Source: Haliotis asinina (taxonomy: Eukaryota > Mollusca > Gastropoda > Lepetellida > Haliotidae). From it: a DNA stretch of 64,000 bases. A program made the position numbers and the translations under genes. The stretch lies in assembly GCF_037392515.1 (NCBI RefSeq), contig NC_090280.1, forward strand, positions 20,955,118 to 21,019,117, given 5' to 3'. Shown here one piece after another: positions 22,094 to 34,708 of the stretch. Position 1 is the first letter of the stretch; every line of letters begins with the position of its first letter. The notes beneath the pieces are model-generated. The model ran no database searches. It saw nothing but the letters and a program-made list of their open reading frames with translations, and was not told where the DNA came from.

Positions 22094-25000
22094 ATGAAAT
22101 GGCTGGCAATGTTCGCGTGTATTGTATCAAGTGCAGCGTGTGACTACACCGTGTCCATTTATCCTGAAATCCTAAAGATTGGCAATGTTACTCATTTCAA
22201 CCATGGGCGATGGAATGGTAAGAATGGATTGGACAGCTCAACAACTATTCCTCTTATCAAGGGGGTTGGCGCAACAGCAGCCAGATGGTTGAACAGAGAT
22301 TTGGGAAATGGGTTATTTGAGAAGGTAAGACACGTTATATTGTTTCTGAATCTTCAGAATGAATTGGTATGTGACTTCTGTTAAGTGAGCTAGTGAGTGC
22401 GCTGTGTTTTAAGCCGCAAGGACGAATATATCACTTACGTCAAAGCGTGGTGGCTTGAGGTGGCAGAAATGTTCAAAATGAGGCACGTTTTCGACTTTAG
22501 ACTTTGATGATTCCCACGAACAGGTTTTATTGTTCACATGTCCAGGAATACGAAAAGGACGAGTAGGAATGTTTACCATAGACTTCCTGAGTGCCTGGGG
22601 CGTATTTCTCCATTGTGAATTGCTGTGTGAGACTTAGCGTAACCCATGCACCGTTTCATTTAATGTTCCTATTCCTATTCCTTTATTGTATGCACCAAAG
22701 CGATGAAAAATGTAACTCGCTCAGCTGTACTTGACAGTGTGCCGTTAGACACCTCGTCATGACCAGCATCGAGGGCTACCTGCCAGGTTCTTGAAACTGA
22801 AAACACATTGACATAGTTCATCGTAACATAACTATACAAATGTCCATAGCAGCTTCAAACCAAACTTACTCATTCACTCGAGATGTACATGCTCAAAAGC
22901 TAAACCTCGAAGGGCATTTCCATCACTCATCCCACACTCCCACCCATCCTACTACTAATACGACCCGTGAAGGTCCCGGGTAGAATAGGTCTTCAGCAAC
23001 CTATAAAAGGCGACTATGCTTGTCGTAAGAGGCAACTAATGGTACCGGGTGGTCATGCTCGCTGAGTTGGTTGACACATGTCATCGGTTCCCAGTTGTGC
23101 AGATCGATGGTTATGCTGTTGATCACCGCTGCCATACAGCTGAAATGTTGCTGAGTATGGCGTAAAACTACACTCACTCACTCACTACTGATTCAATCCC
23201 TCATCCATTCACATTCATCAACACATCCATCATCCAGTGTTGTGTGCCGCAGACCTTTGAAAGGAGGTTCGAATCCTGTTAATCCTTAAGTTCATCAGAT
23301 TACCAAACTTATTGTCTCATTTCAGACACGCCTAATGACTATCTAACCTTCCATCATGTTTCATGGCAGGCACCGGAAGACCCCCACAACAAGGGCTATC
23401 CTGACCCAAAGTACTTTGAGTCCAATCAAAATAAAATCAGCAGCAATTACTTAAACGTCATGAATGGATATGGAAATAAAAGGTATTTCAACATTTACAT
23501 CTGTATAAATAAATGGGTGGAGAAATGACTCGTGGAACATCATACCCCCGTGCCATGTCATACTATTCCTCTGTAGTCGGAAGTATGTTAATTTGTATGC
23601 TGTGTGCGTGAGAAATGCCAACACTGTTGATTTGAATTGTCCTGGTACACTGATGCTGACATAGTGACGGATCTTGCTGTCTATGCTGGACTCTTTAAAC
23701 ATACCGAGGTGTGTTCGTGTGTCGGGATAGGTCGACTGACAACAAAGTGACATTAACCAGTGACCAAGCTGACATCTATGTCCCATTGAAAGTGTTCCTT
23801 CCGTCTATAGATAAAACGGATGGCATATACACACGCATTATACAACTAAACGACAAGACAGAGATACGTCACAAAAGTCCAGAAACCCTCCACCATGGAT
23901 TTGACAAAAGTAAACGTAAAGTTGTTAAGAATAAATGCTAAGGATGAAAAATATAAACCATAATTAAACAACTATAAAATCAGAATTCATGTTTTTTGAG
24001 GTTGTAAATGAATGTATATATTATGTTATACTATGTTATGTTACACATACAAAATTCAACTCATACTGACTTAATGAGGCTACTTCAGAGTGACATTAAA
24101 AAATCTCGCCCATGGGTGAGAAACATTTGACGCATGGGCGATGATATATGCTTTTACTGAAATTACATGTTTTGGAGGTTTCATGACACAAAAGTCAACT
24201 AATTTTGTTTCTCCTATGGGTGAAAAACATTTGTCTTGTTTTTCAAGGCCTAAAATGTGTTCTACTAAACAATGGCAGGATTGACATATCACCATCATCG
24301 ACAGCTAAGTCACTATGATAAAATGCATTAGATAGCACTGTCGAAAGTTCCATGTGCATAAATTAATGGGTTACGTACTTTTCAATCTACGTATTCACAC
24401 CAGTTCTATAACCATTTCTCAAATGTTTTTTTAACGGTGGCACTGTATCAGTGTCATATATTGAATGATTGCCTGTTGAAATGAGAGAATTCAACTGTTG
24501 AAAGAGGAAAGAGAAATAGGAGAACCCTAAATCACAGCCTTGATTATTTATGTTAAGGTTTGTATTGGCCTCACTGGATGGACACCTCTGCACACCACGG
24601 ATTCTTCCCCAACAACATCGATGCTGCAGCTGAGTTCGTCTTCCTGCTGGTCGACGCAGTCAACAAAGGAACCAAAGGACAATCACCTAAGTTCTTTGAA
24701 GTCATTAATGAACCCGAAAGTCAATGGAAGAACATGAACTGGACAACCTTTATCATATTTCACCAGGCGGTTTCACAGAAAATCAAGGCAAAATATCCCA
24801 ATATGAGGGTTGGTGGTCCAACGTTAACCGGAGCTTCCATTCTGTTTGACCGTTATGACTTTAGGAATTGGAAACGGTATGCCGACTTTTTGGACATGGG
24901 TCTCGACCATTTAGATTTTTTCTCGTTTCATTCCTATGCAAGTTTGGATGTAAATGGAGACTCACACCATTTCCATGGGAGTTCCGAAGCTAAGCTTTTC

Positions 25001-26025
25001 GGACTGTTGGATCTAATTGAGAGCTACTCGCATAAGAAGAAAAATAAATTGTTGGACATCATTGTGAGTGAATTTGGCCTCGGTCCAGTATCAGGCCTTG
25101 ATGTACAGAAACCATCCACCTTCCTTGACTGGGCATATATTTATCAACACAATGCCCAAATATTCACCTTCCTACAACGTCGGGATGCCATGAGAAAAGT
25201 GGTAGCCTTTTTGCTCACATAAGCCTTTTTGCTCGACTTGGGCAAGCAAGTATTAACTATAGCATTCTTGACAAGACCCACAAGGAGAGGGACATTGCCC
25301 AAGCTTTCAAGTTCTGGAAGAATTTCTATGACACAATGACGTATTTGCGAGTAGACAGTCAATTCCATAATGCTGAGAGAAAGATTGTACCTCACGTTTT
25401 AGTTGATCAACGCAACGGCAGTCTCACCATTCTCCTACATAACTATGACCAAAGGCCAAGTCATGTGAAGCTTTCTTTTGACAAGGGTTGGTTTCATCCG
25501 ACAAGTGGAAAGTCCACTTGTGAATATCTGAATGCACAGAAGAAGGCAACGTTAGCTACAAACCAGCCAGTTCACGTCAGTAATTCCATGGTCACCGTTC
25601 CTGCTGAGGCGAGTTGTTACTTCCAGTTCCACACAAGCCACAGCTTCGCCCATGCTCCCACTGTGACCCAGAAAACATACTACTCCACCGACATGGTTGT
25701 CCCCATTCACAACACCGTCGTCGAAGTTAAAGTAAATATTCCGAGTATTGACAACCTTGACTTTGTTCGTCTGAGAGTTGGTGTCAGTTTCAGCATAAAG
25801 TCTCCCCATCAGAAAGTCAAGGCAGTGGCTGTGAACTCTCACACCTTGACGTCCTTTTACACTCTGCAGACTCATAGCGGCCCTGGTGAAGACACTGTGT
25901 GGGAGGTGTTTGAGTACAACGTCCCCAGCAACCTTCTGCACCAACACAACAACGACGTCAAACTTAGCTTCCCTGAGACCGGGGGTTATGTGTCAACTGT
26001 GGCAGTAATTGTTGGAAGTCACTGA
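22094..26025 (+). pseudogene. Gene D: disrupted copy of the GH86-like glycoside hydrolase
   Basis: Exon 1 22094-22324 is open (signal peptide MKWLAMFACIVSSAAC, then DYTVSIYPEILKIG) and spliceable. Exon 2 23370-23482 is 113 nt instead of 133. Relative to gene C, 20 bp are missing between GGATAT and GGAAATAAAAG, which shifts the frame. Exon 3 runs from about 24558 (acceptor TTAAG, G-L-Y-W-P-H-W) to 26025. It carries both catalytic motifs (FFEVINEPESQW, IVSEFGLG), but at about 25220 CACTGAT has been replaced by a second copy of the upstream AGCCTTTTTGCT, giving an in-frame TAA and a 5-bp shift; the frame resumes downstream to the stop. With two independent breaks D is a pseudogene in this assembly. 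The sequence left of 24558 is not related to that before exon 3 of E and F. Confidence 0.85.
22971..23187 (+). mobile_element. SINE family 2 copy in intron 1 of gene D
   Basis: GACCCGTGAAGGTCCCGGGT start, CATCGGTTCCCAGTTG in the middle, internally shortened before CACCGCTGCCATACAGCTG, and an ACTCACTCACTCACT tail. Confidence 0.85.
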
Positions 26026-26429
26026 GGCTATTTATGTACAAAACCCCAATAACTGAATATAATTCGGTTACAATACACAAGTTGCACTTTACGTTATCTC
26101 AGTAAGACGAAATATGATAGGGAATATTACCAAAGGATCTTACAAAACCATTAATACTTGTACTGAAATTTATTATTGCATTAGGTCTATATGACAGAAA
26201 ACAAACCAAACTGCTGTATGTTAACAGTTACAAGGAATGTTCAAATTACGTCTGTCATAAAATCCATGATAAGAAAAGGCTGTGAATACAGTTCAGTTCA
26301 GTTCAAGTCAGTACATGCGGCCCATCCTACTCCAAAGAACGAAATGTATGCGTTTTACTACTACTTCTACAAGCCGAGTATAAATGTCGTTTAAAGAAAT
26401 TCTGGAGTACAGAGCTTAATGCTCGAAAG

Positions 26430-27330
26430 CCACCAATTATTTTGCTGTGCCAGTCCTTTCCTATTGGATTGGACGGAACAAGACATCGAGAGTCTTGATT
26501 GCCTGACCAGAAGGATCATGTCTGATAACAGAGCACACCACCCTCGCTCCTCTGTTAATCGTTTATATATGCCAATCCATTCAGGAGGTCGTGGTTTGAT
26601 TAATGTGGGGGCTCTTTATGATAGAATTTTATTGAGAACTTTTGCACATATTTATTTGTCAGATGATCCCCAGGAGATGTACGTTAAGTCTCATGATGAA
26701 AACAATTCCACAGCTATTTTGAGCATGCCAAGGTTGTTGGACACTATCTGAAATTTGAAGTTGATTTTGTTGATGGTGATGAACTGCCGAACGGTACAGC
26801 GATGGGAGTAAAGCAGGTGAAGTTGTTCACTAAGTCTGCTCCGTGTCGGTCCTTTTTGGAGAAGCTTTTTGAGAAGCCATGTGTACATGCAATGTGTTGG
26901 AACAGAACAGCAACCCAACCGACTCCTTTAACTGGATGAAGTCGGCTGGTCTCAACTGTGAAACTGGGGGCTTTCTCTTTAGCTGCTCAAGATCAGTCAC
27001 TCCCAACATGTAATCGCCAGAATGCGATTCTTAATCAAAATGTTAACATGAAATGTCGATTGTGTAATGAATTTACAGAGACTGCCCTACACCTCGTCAG
27101 TGGACGCCCTTCCTTGGCACAAACAGCATATCTAAAAGACCTAATGGCATGGCTCGATGCTTGAGCCTGAGACGAATTCTAGCCATTAAACCTTTTTGAT
27201 AAAGCCAAAGAATTTATTTATATCAGCCCTGAGCTAATGATGATCCTTACCGACCTGACTGTACTAGGATCACCCTAACCCGTCTCTGCTGCATTTCTAT
27301 CTGTAAAATAATAGTATCAATAATGAATCT
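26430..27330 (+). mobile_element. Non-LTR retrotransposon 3' fragment (C-terminal RT region), copy in unit 1
   Basis: Frames read DWTEQDIESLDCLTRRIM, HHPRSSVNRLYMPIHSGGRG and, after breaks, AAQDQSLPTC, NMKCRLCNEFTETALHLVSG and SLAQTAYLKD. The C-x2-C...H motif and the GGRGL stretch are typical of the region after RT in a molluscan LINE group different from LINE 1. No RT core remains. Confidence 0.7.
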
Positions 27331-27477
27331 TCATTTTAAATTAAGTGACCATCTTCCAGTGGTTAAGGTATCGAGAAAGATTGCTTTTTGCTGAACCAAC
27401 AGACCAAACACGCACACGCATACGCAACACTTTGTTTAACAGTAATGACAAGCTATAGATGACCATCACCTCACATT

Positions 27478-27615
27478 GCGATGAACTTTACTGGACAAAA
27501 ATAGGGATATATGCAAATTTTGAAAATTTCAATAATGATATATTTACTCATTGACACGCGGATAATATATCAATCCTAACGTAATTTGTCCAGTACATTT
27601 CTGAATATACGTCTA
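27478..27615 (+). mobile_element. Internal piece of the LINE 1 3' UTR, unit 1
   Basis: Aligns with 10785-10910 of LINE 1: AATTTTGAAA, AATAATGATATATTTACTCA, TTGACA then GATAATATATCA, and TTGTCCAGTA. The terminal tail is absent. Confidence 0.6.
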
Positions 27616-28004
27616 GATGACGTACCCTACCCTAGATGACGTCAAGGGTAAGTGCTAGATGACTATTTTCTTCGCAGCATCACTATCACGTTAATGCATA
27701 TTATCAACACCTGGCGTTAGCATGACAGACCAGCATTTGACCCACTAGGAAATCCCAAAAGTTAATCAGGCTAACTTTTCTGAAGCTGGTTCTAATTGTT
27801 GTTGTGAATAATGTTTCTTTTTTTTCTACCCTTTTCATGTGCTCGATTTTCGTTCCATATCCGCATGAATACAGCTATATGGAGAAAGCTATATTTCTCC
27901 CACACGTTACACCCAGTTGTATACAAAAAGGTTCGTACACAATATTATGTCTTAATCTGTTCGTTACCTGTGTCGGCGCTAAAACAACGTCACAGACGAT
28001 CAAC

Positions 28005-28085
28005 AGCTTGAGCATCGATCTACGCAATTGGGATTCGATGATAAGAGTAAACCAAGTCAGCGAGCCTGTACCAGAAGCATAGGAT
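28005..28085 (-). mobile_element. SINE family 2 fragment, unit 1
   Basis: Antisense body fragment: GATCAACAGC, TGAGCATCGATCTACGCAAT, TGGGATTCGATGATA, AACCAAGTCAGCGAGCCTG. Confidence 0.75.
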
Positions 28086-28639
28086 GCTGACGAATTCTAT
28101 CCTGTTTAAATCCCAGTCAGGCTGGTGCCACATGCATCATTATTCGAAGCCAAACACCCTGTTTCAGTATATGTTGGATTAAATACACTGCACACCCGTG
28201 TTGATTACGTGGCTGTTCTACCAGCAAGTAGAACCTCCTAAGGCTTAGCGAAAAGTGAAAACAAAATAACGATCGTTTGTTCAACAACATTTTCATTCGA
28301 GTGTCCAAAAGTATGAGGCAAAATCAATCTTAGTAGGTCTGCCGATTTCATGTGACTGTACAAAATTTGCTTTTCTTAGAATTATTGGATTGTCTGCTAG
28401 TGAGACAAGTCATCGGTCTCACATGAAATCAAACGGACTGCTGGGATCGTGAAGATCTACGGTGCTTCCGGTTTCGGCATGATTCCAAGCAGGATTTTCG
28501 CAATCATTTTTGTGATCAGTGCATGGGGGGAAATGGTACAAATGTTCAAAGAAAACACGAAAAAATTGTGTCCAGGGACACGGACACTCCTGCTGCTGTA
28601 GGAAGCGTTCCCTACACTGAGTGTGCTCAGGTGATTAAT

Positions 28640-29400
28640 TTCTCCTAGACAATTTCAATAAATATCTATGCAACTATGAGATGCACTGTTTTACAGTGAC
28701 CTTCCGAGTCCCAAAGAAACACAAGTGTAAGCTTAATCAGTTCTGTTGGGCAGTTTTCCTGGGGAAGTGGATAGACTTAACCTCTATTTCACTATCATCA
28801 GAGAGAATTCCACAAAATTTATCTAAGTTCAAATGGTTCTAAACATGCAAAAATCCATACAGTACAAAAAAATATGAGGTGCACACCTTTAGATATGTAT
28901 GCTGAGTGACTTTTGTGCAGTATTTTTTTTTAGGAGAAGTGGATAAAGTACACCCCCGTTTGTATGGGACGAACCGGATGAATAGTTCCAAATTCAGCTA
29001 CGTTCAAACATGTATAGACGTGACACAATTAAGAAAATGGATGAACAAGGAACGAGATGCACATCTTTAGAGACCCACTGAAACACACCTATAAGCTCAA
29101 TCAATTCTGTTGAGCAGTTTTTGTCGATAAGTGGACAGACTTCACGCCCTATTACACCATCATCACAGAGAAATTCCATAAAATGCACCTAAGTGCAAAT
29201 GTCTCCAAACTTAAAAAAAAGCCCAATATAATACAAAAACGAAATATGAGATGCCAACCATTAGAGTCCCAAGCAAGGTCATATGTAAGTTCATTGAATT
29301 ACACAGAGCGTTTTTTTCTGGAGAAGTGGATACAATACATTCCCTGTTTCGCACGGACGGCTGTACGGACACGGAGGGTAACCCAATATGTATGGTTTGT
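28640..29400. repeat. Four diverged tandem copies of a ~190-bp repeat, unit 1
   Basis: The start motif GAGATGCAC (or GAGGTGCAC/GAGATGCCA) recurs at about 28678, 28873, 29053 and 29247. Each is followed by CTTTAGAG.CCCA, AAGC..AATCA.TTCTGTTG, GAGAAGTGGATA and CACAGAGAATTCCA.AAAAT. Spacing is 180-195 bp. No family recognised. Confidence 0.75.
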
Positions 29401-29768
29401 TACTACTCTCAAAACATTAAGACACAATATAAGTATCATGTCGTACTAACACAATAAAAGGTAACAAATATTGGAACATGTCCAATTTTCGTTTTAGTCT
29501 TTTGACACAAAGATTCATTTCCACACAAATTGAGCTCGAGATGATTTCATGTAGAATTTCTGATTGAATGGAGGCCAAATCTGAAATCATAAATACATCA
29601 AATGTTTCTTTTGGGTTCGAAATGTAGAGCACCTCTTTCAATCTATTTATACTTTACACTTACATTTCAATCTAAATCACATCAGGTACAGTGACTTTTC
29701 AAATTACTTCATGAATTACCTTTAAGTCTTTCTCTGACGTGTTATTAGTGTGATAGTGTCTATATTTG

Positions 29769-29820
29769 TAATGGGGATTGTGCGGCTGATAAGATAACAA
29801 CATTCTTTCCTACGGATGTA
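29769..29820 (+). promoter_or_regulatory. Proximal promoter of gene E
   Basis: GTAATGGGGATTGTGCGGC then TGATAAGATAACAACATTC (overlapping GATA sites 29788-29798) and TGTATATGAGAGG as TATA-like box. It is almost identical to the gene C block. Confidence 0.6.
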
Positions 29821-29873
29821 TATGAGAGGCCATGTCAGTTGATTAGCACGGTTTCCTCGTGAAAGAAATTGAA

Positions 29874-31024
29874 ATGAAATGGTTGACACTTTTCGCGTGT
29901 TTTCTGTCACGCGCAAGATGCGATTACACAGTGTCCATTTATCCTGAAATTCTCAAGATTGGAGCCGTCACTCATTTCAACCACGGACGATGGAATGGTA
30001 AGAATGGACTGGACACACCGGCAAGTATTCCTCATGTTAAGGAGGTTGGAACGACGGCATCCCGATGGCTGAACAGAGATATGGCAGGGGGACTATTTGA
30101 GAAGGTGGGAGAATGTTGTATTATATCAGCACGTGGTAGCCGTATTATAATTCTTGTTTATGCTAATTTAGCTCATCAACATGTTGTTTTTGTGGGTTCT
30201 CCAGTTGTGGCTCCAGTTTCGTGGGGATTGTTTGAGACAGATGTCTCATCATTTCCATTCGTATATTTCTCAAAATTTAATTTTCCCCTCTTATCAAACA
30301 AATCGGGATACTCAATAAAAGTCAGTTCCGGCCACTGACATTTTATATCATTAATGAGATAGATGGTCCCGTTACACTGTTAAACTAAAACATAAATTGC
30401 ATCCATCTGCGAACGTCAAATGACCATAGGATGTGTTCCATGATTGGCCAAAGCAGCATTTTGTCGCCCTCGGTTCCTCGTCATTAATGTTGTTCATGAT
30501 TTCTGAACAGCGACGTCATCATTGCACATTGAACTTTGAACAAATAGTATGCCACTTTCATCATTGACACTGATGACTTCCCCTCTACCTATTTAACACT
30601 GAACATTCAACAGAAACATTGTTACCAGTCACAATGTTTTTACATGTGGAGAGGTAAATATGAATAAGTAATACTATATTCCATTTAATCGCAGGCATCT
30701 GAACACCCGACCAAGAAGGGCTACCCTGACCCAAAGTACTTTCAGACCCATCAGAAGGAAATCTGCACCAAATACTTGGACAATATGAATGGTTATAACA
30801 ATCCTGAAGCTGTCATGGAGATGAAGGGTAATTCAGTTTTTGATCGTGTTGTTAATACATTATCCAACAGGTAGATTGTATAGTTGAGAGGAATGGCTAT
30901 AGAGGATTTACATAAATTCCAAAAAAGACACATAGAATATTTTGTTATCTGATGCTCACGATTAAAATGAGGAAATTACACAGAGACTGACCCTACGCAC
31001 ATGGGTTGGTTGCAGTGATAACAC

Positions 31025-31059
<35 letters not shown>

Positions 31060-32647
31060 CACAATCACACTGGTCTCTATACCTCTCTCTCAATTCATAT
31101 AAACAACTGTCAGAGAGAGGAGGGCAACAAACACTTGCATTGTGTCATTTTTTGTTGTTCTAACCCACCTGGTTTGTATGCAGGTATCACCTGGCCTCAC
31201 TGGATGGACACCTCTGCACACCACGGATTCTTCCCCAACAACATCGATGCTGCAGCTGAGTTCGTCTTCCTTCTGGTCGACGCAGTCAACAAAGGAACCA
31301 AAGGACAATCACCTAAGTTCTTTGAAGTCATCAATGAACCCGACAGTCAATGGAAGAACACGAACTGGACAACCTTTATCATATTTCACCAGGCGGTTTC
31401 ACAGAAAATTAAGGCAAAATACCCCTATATGAGGGTTGGTGGTCCAACGTTAACCGGAGCTTCCATTCTGTTTGACCGTTATGACTTTAGGAATTGGAAA
31501 CGGTATGCCGACTTTTTGGACATGGGTCTCGACCATTTAGATTTTTTCTCGTTTCATTCCTATGCAAGTTTGGATGTAAATGGAGACTCACACCATTTCC
31601 ATGGGAGTTCTGAAGCTAAGCTTTTCGGACTGTTGGATCTAATTGAGAGCTACTCGCATAAGAAGAAAAATAAATTGTTGGACATCATTGTGAGTGAATT
31701 TGGCCTCGGTCCAGTATCAGGCCTTGATGTACAGAAACCATCCACCTTCCTTGACTGGGCATATATTTATCAACACAATGCCCAAATATTCACCTTCCTA
31801 CAACGTCGGGATGCCATGAGAAAAGTGGTAGCCTTTTTGCTCACATACACTGATCGACTTGGGCAAGCAAGTATTAACTACAGCATTCTTGACAAGACCC
31901 AGAAGGAGAGGGACATTGCCCAAGCTTTCAAGTTCTGGAAGAATTTCTATGACACAATGACGTATTTGCGAGTAGACAGTCAATTCCATAATGCTGAGAG
32001 AAAGATTGTACCTCACGTTTTAGTTGATCAACGCAACGGCAGTCTCACCATTCTCCTACATAACTATGACCAAAGGCCAAGTCATGTGAAGCTTTCTTTT
32101 GACAAGGGTTGGTTTCATCCGACAAGTGGAAAGTCCACTTGTGAATATCTGAATGCACAGAAGAAGGCAACGTTAGCTACAAACCAGCCATTCAATTCCA
32201 TTTAATTCCATGGTCACCGTTCCTGCTGAGGCGAGTTGTTACTTCCAGTTCCACACAAGCCACAGCTTCGCCCATGCTCCCACTGTGACCCAGAAAACAT
32301 ACTACTCCACCGACATGGTTGTCCCCATTCACAACACCGTCGTCGAAGTTAAAGTAAATATTCCGAGTATTGACAACCTTGACTTTGTTCGTCTGAGAGT
32401 TGGTGTCAGTTTCAGCATAAAGTCTCCCCATCAGAAAGTCAAGGCAGTGGCTGTGAACTCTCACACCTTGACGTCCTTTTACACTCTGCAGACTCATAGC
32501 GGCCCTGGTGAAGACACTGTGTGGGAGGTGTTTGAGTACAACGTCCCCAGCAACCTTCTGCACCAACACAACAACGACGTCAAACTTAGCTTCCCTGAGA
32601 CCGGGGGTTATGTGTCAACTGTGGCAGTAATTGTTGGAAGTCACTGA
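29874..32647 (+). pseudogene. Gene E: GH86-like glycoside hydrolase copy with one frame break
   Basis: Exon 1 29874-30104 (signal peptide MKWLTLFACFLSRARC), exon 2 30695-30827, exon 3 31184-32647, all with canonical splice borders. The barrel part is open and has FFEVINEPDSQW and IVSEFGLG. At about 32190-32203 the sequence reads ATTCAATTCCATT where D has AGTTCACGTCAG. The new bases look copied from the adjacent TAATTCCATGG, and the net +1 shift stops the frame at 32205 (ending ATNQPFNSI). A catalytic domain could still be made without the last C-terminal domains (about 440 residues), or the gene is dead. An assembly or polishing error is a real alternative because unit 1 and unit 2 are so alike. 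Upstream ATG-less extension and GTG at 29859 were not used; the ATG at 29874 matches all paralogues. Confidence 0.75.
31021..31062. repeat. (ACAG)n microsatellite, unit 1
   Basis: Tandem ACAG units in intron 2 of gene E, one unit longer than the matching run in gene F (37651-37688). Confidence 0.95.
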
Positions 32648-33051
32648 GGCTATTTATGTACAAAACCCCAATAACTGAATATAATTCGGTTACAATACAC
32701 AAGTTGCACTTTACGTTATCTCAGTAAGACGAAATATGATAGGGAATATTACCAAAGGATCTTACAAAACCATTAATACTTGTACTGAAATTTATTATTG
32801 CATTAGGTCTATATGACAGAAAACAAACCAAACTGCTGTATGTTAACAGTTACAAGGAATGTTCAAATTACGTCTGTCATAAAATCCATGATAAGAAAAG
32901 GCTGTGAATACAGTTCAGTTCAGTTCAAGTCAGTACATGCGGCCCATCCTACTCCAAAGAACGAAATGTATGCGTTTTACTACTACTTCTACAAGCCGAG
33001 TATAAATGTCGTTTAAAGAAATTCTGGAGTACAGAGCTTAATGCTCGAAAG

Positions 33052-33953
33052 CCACCAATTATTTTGCTGTGCCAGTCCTTTCCTATTGGATTGGACGGAA
33101 CAAGACATCGAGAGTCTTGATTGCCTGACCAGAAGGATCATGTCTGATAACAGAGCACACCACCCTCGCTCCTCTGTTAATCGTTTATATATGCCAATCC
33201 ATTCAGGAGGTCGTGGTTTGATTAATGTGGGGGCTCTTTATGATAGAATTTTATTGAGAACTTTTGCACATATTTATTTGTCAGATGATCCCCAGGAGAT
33301 GTACGTTAAGTCTCATGATGAAAACAATTCCACAGCTATTTTGAGCATGCCAAGGTTGTTGGACACTATCTGAAATTTGAAGTTGATTTTGTTGATGGTG
33401 ATGAACTGCCGAACGGTACAGCGATGGGAGTAAAGCAGGTGAAGTTGTTCACTAAGTCTGCTCCGTGTCGGTACTTTTTGGAGAAGCTTTTTGAGAAGCC
33501 ATGTGTACATGCAATGTGTTGGAACAGAACAGCAACCCAACCGACTCCTTTAACTGGATGAAGTCGGCTGGTCTCAACTGTGAAACTGGGGGCTTTCTCT
33601 TTAGCTGCTCAAGATCAGTCACTCCCAACATGTAATCACCAGAATGCGATTCTTAATCAAAATGTTAACATGAAATGTCGATTGTGTAATGAATTTACAG
33701 AGACTGCCCTACACCTCGTCAGTGGACGCCCTTCCTTGGCACAAACAGCATATCTAAAAGACCTAATGGCATGGCTCGATGCTTGAGCCTGAGACGAATT
33801 CTAGCCATTAAACCTTTTTGATAAAGCCAAAGAATTTATTTATATCAGCCCTGAGCTAATGATGATCCTTACCGACCTGACTGTACTAGGATCACCCTAA
33901 CCCGTCTCTGCTGCATTTCTATCTGTAAAATAATAGTATCAATAATGAATCTT
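33052..33953 (+). mobile_element. Non-LTR retrotransposon 3' fragment, copy in unit 2
   Basis: Duplicate of 26430-27330 (same breaks, e.g. CNHQNAIL for CNRQNAIL). It was carried by the segmental duplication, not a new insertion. Confidence 0.7.
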
Positions 33954-34099
33954 CATTTTAAATTAAGTGACCATCTTCCAGTGGTTAAGGTATCGAGAAA
34001 GATTGCTTTTTGCTGAACCAACAGACCAAACACGCACACGCATACGCAACACTTTGTTTAACAGTAATGACAAGCTATAGATGACCATCACCTCACATT

Positions 34100-34237
34100 G
34101 CGATGTACTTTACTGGACAAAAATAGGGATATATGCAAATTTTGAAAATTTCAATAATGATATATTTACTCATTGACACGCGGATAATATATCAATCCTA
34201 ACGTAATTTGTCCAGTACATTTCTGAATATACGTCTA
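34100..34237 (+). mobile_element. Internal piece of LINE 1 3' UTR, unit 2
   Basis: Duplicate of 27478-27615 with one substitution (GATGTAC for GATGAAC). Confidence 0.6.
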
Positions 34238-34627
34238 GATGACGTACCCTACCCTAGATGACGTCAAGGGTAAGTGCTAGATGACTATTTTCTTCGCAGC
34301 ATCACTATCACGTTAATGCATATTATCAACACCTGGCGTTAGCATGACAGACCAGCATTTGACCCACTAGGAAATCCCAAAAGTTAATCAGGCTAACTTT
34401 TCTGAAGCTGGTTCTAATTGTTGTTGTGAATAATGTTTCTTTTTTTTTCTACCCTTTTCATGTGCTCGATTTTCGTTCCATATCCGCATGAATACAGCTA
34501 TATGGAGAAAGCTATATTTCTCCCACACGTTACACCCAGTTGTATACAAAAAGGTTCGTACACAATATTATGTCTTAATCTGTTCGTTACCTGTGTCGGC
34601 GCTAAAACAACGTCACAGACGATCAAC

Positions 34628-34708
34628 AGCTTGAGCATCGATCTACGCAATTGGGATTCGATGATAAGAGTAAACCAAGTCAGCGAGCCTGTACCAGAAG
34701 CATAGGAT
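34628..34708 (-). mobile_element. SINE family 2 fragment, unit 2
   Basis: Duplicate of 28005-28085. Confidence 0.75.

Larger units (their letters stand above)
24950..31183 (+). repeat. Tandem segmental duplication, unit 1 (about 6.6 kb period)
   Basis: From within exon 3 of D through the spacer and exons 1-2 of E, the sequence matches unit 2 (31570-37809) with an offset of 6622-6631 bp. Only scattered substitutions and a few indels differ over the 5-kb spacer. The 5' part of exon 3 of D is slightly more diverged. The unit carries one gene start, LINE scraps, a SINE scrap and the ~190-bp repeats. Confidence 0.9.

Noticed and set aside
26419-27164. Host gene formed by the 110- and 68-codon frames between D and E
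   Set aside because: GGRGLINV and CRLCNEFTETALHLVSG are LINE-type motifs, and the frames are broken and duplicated with the segment.
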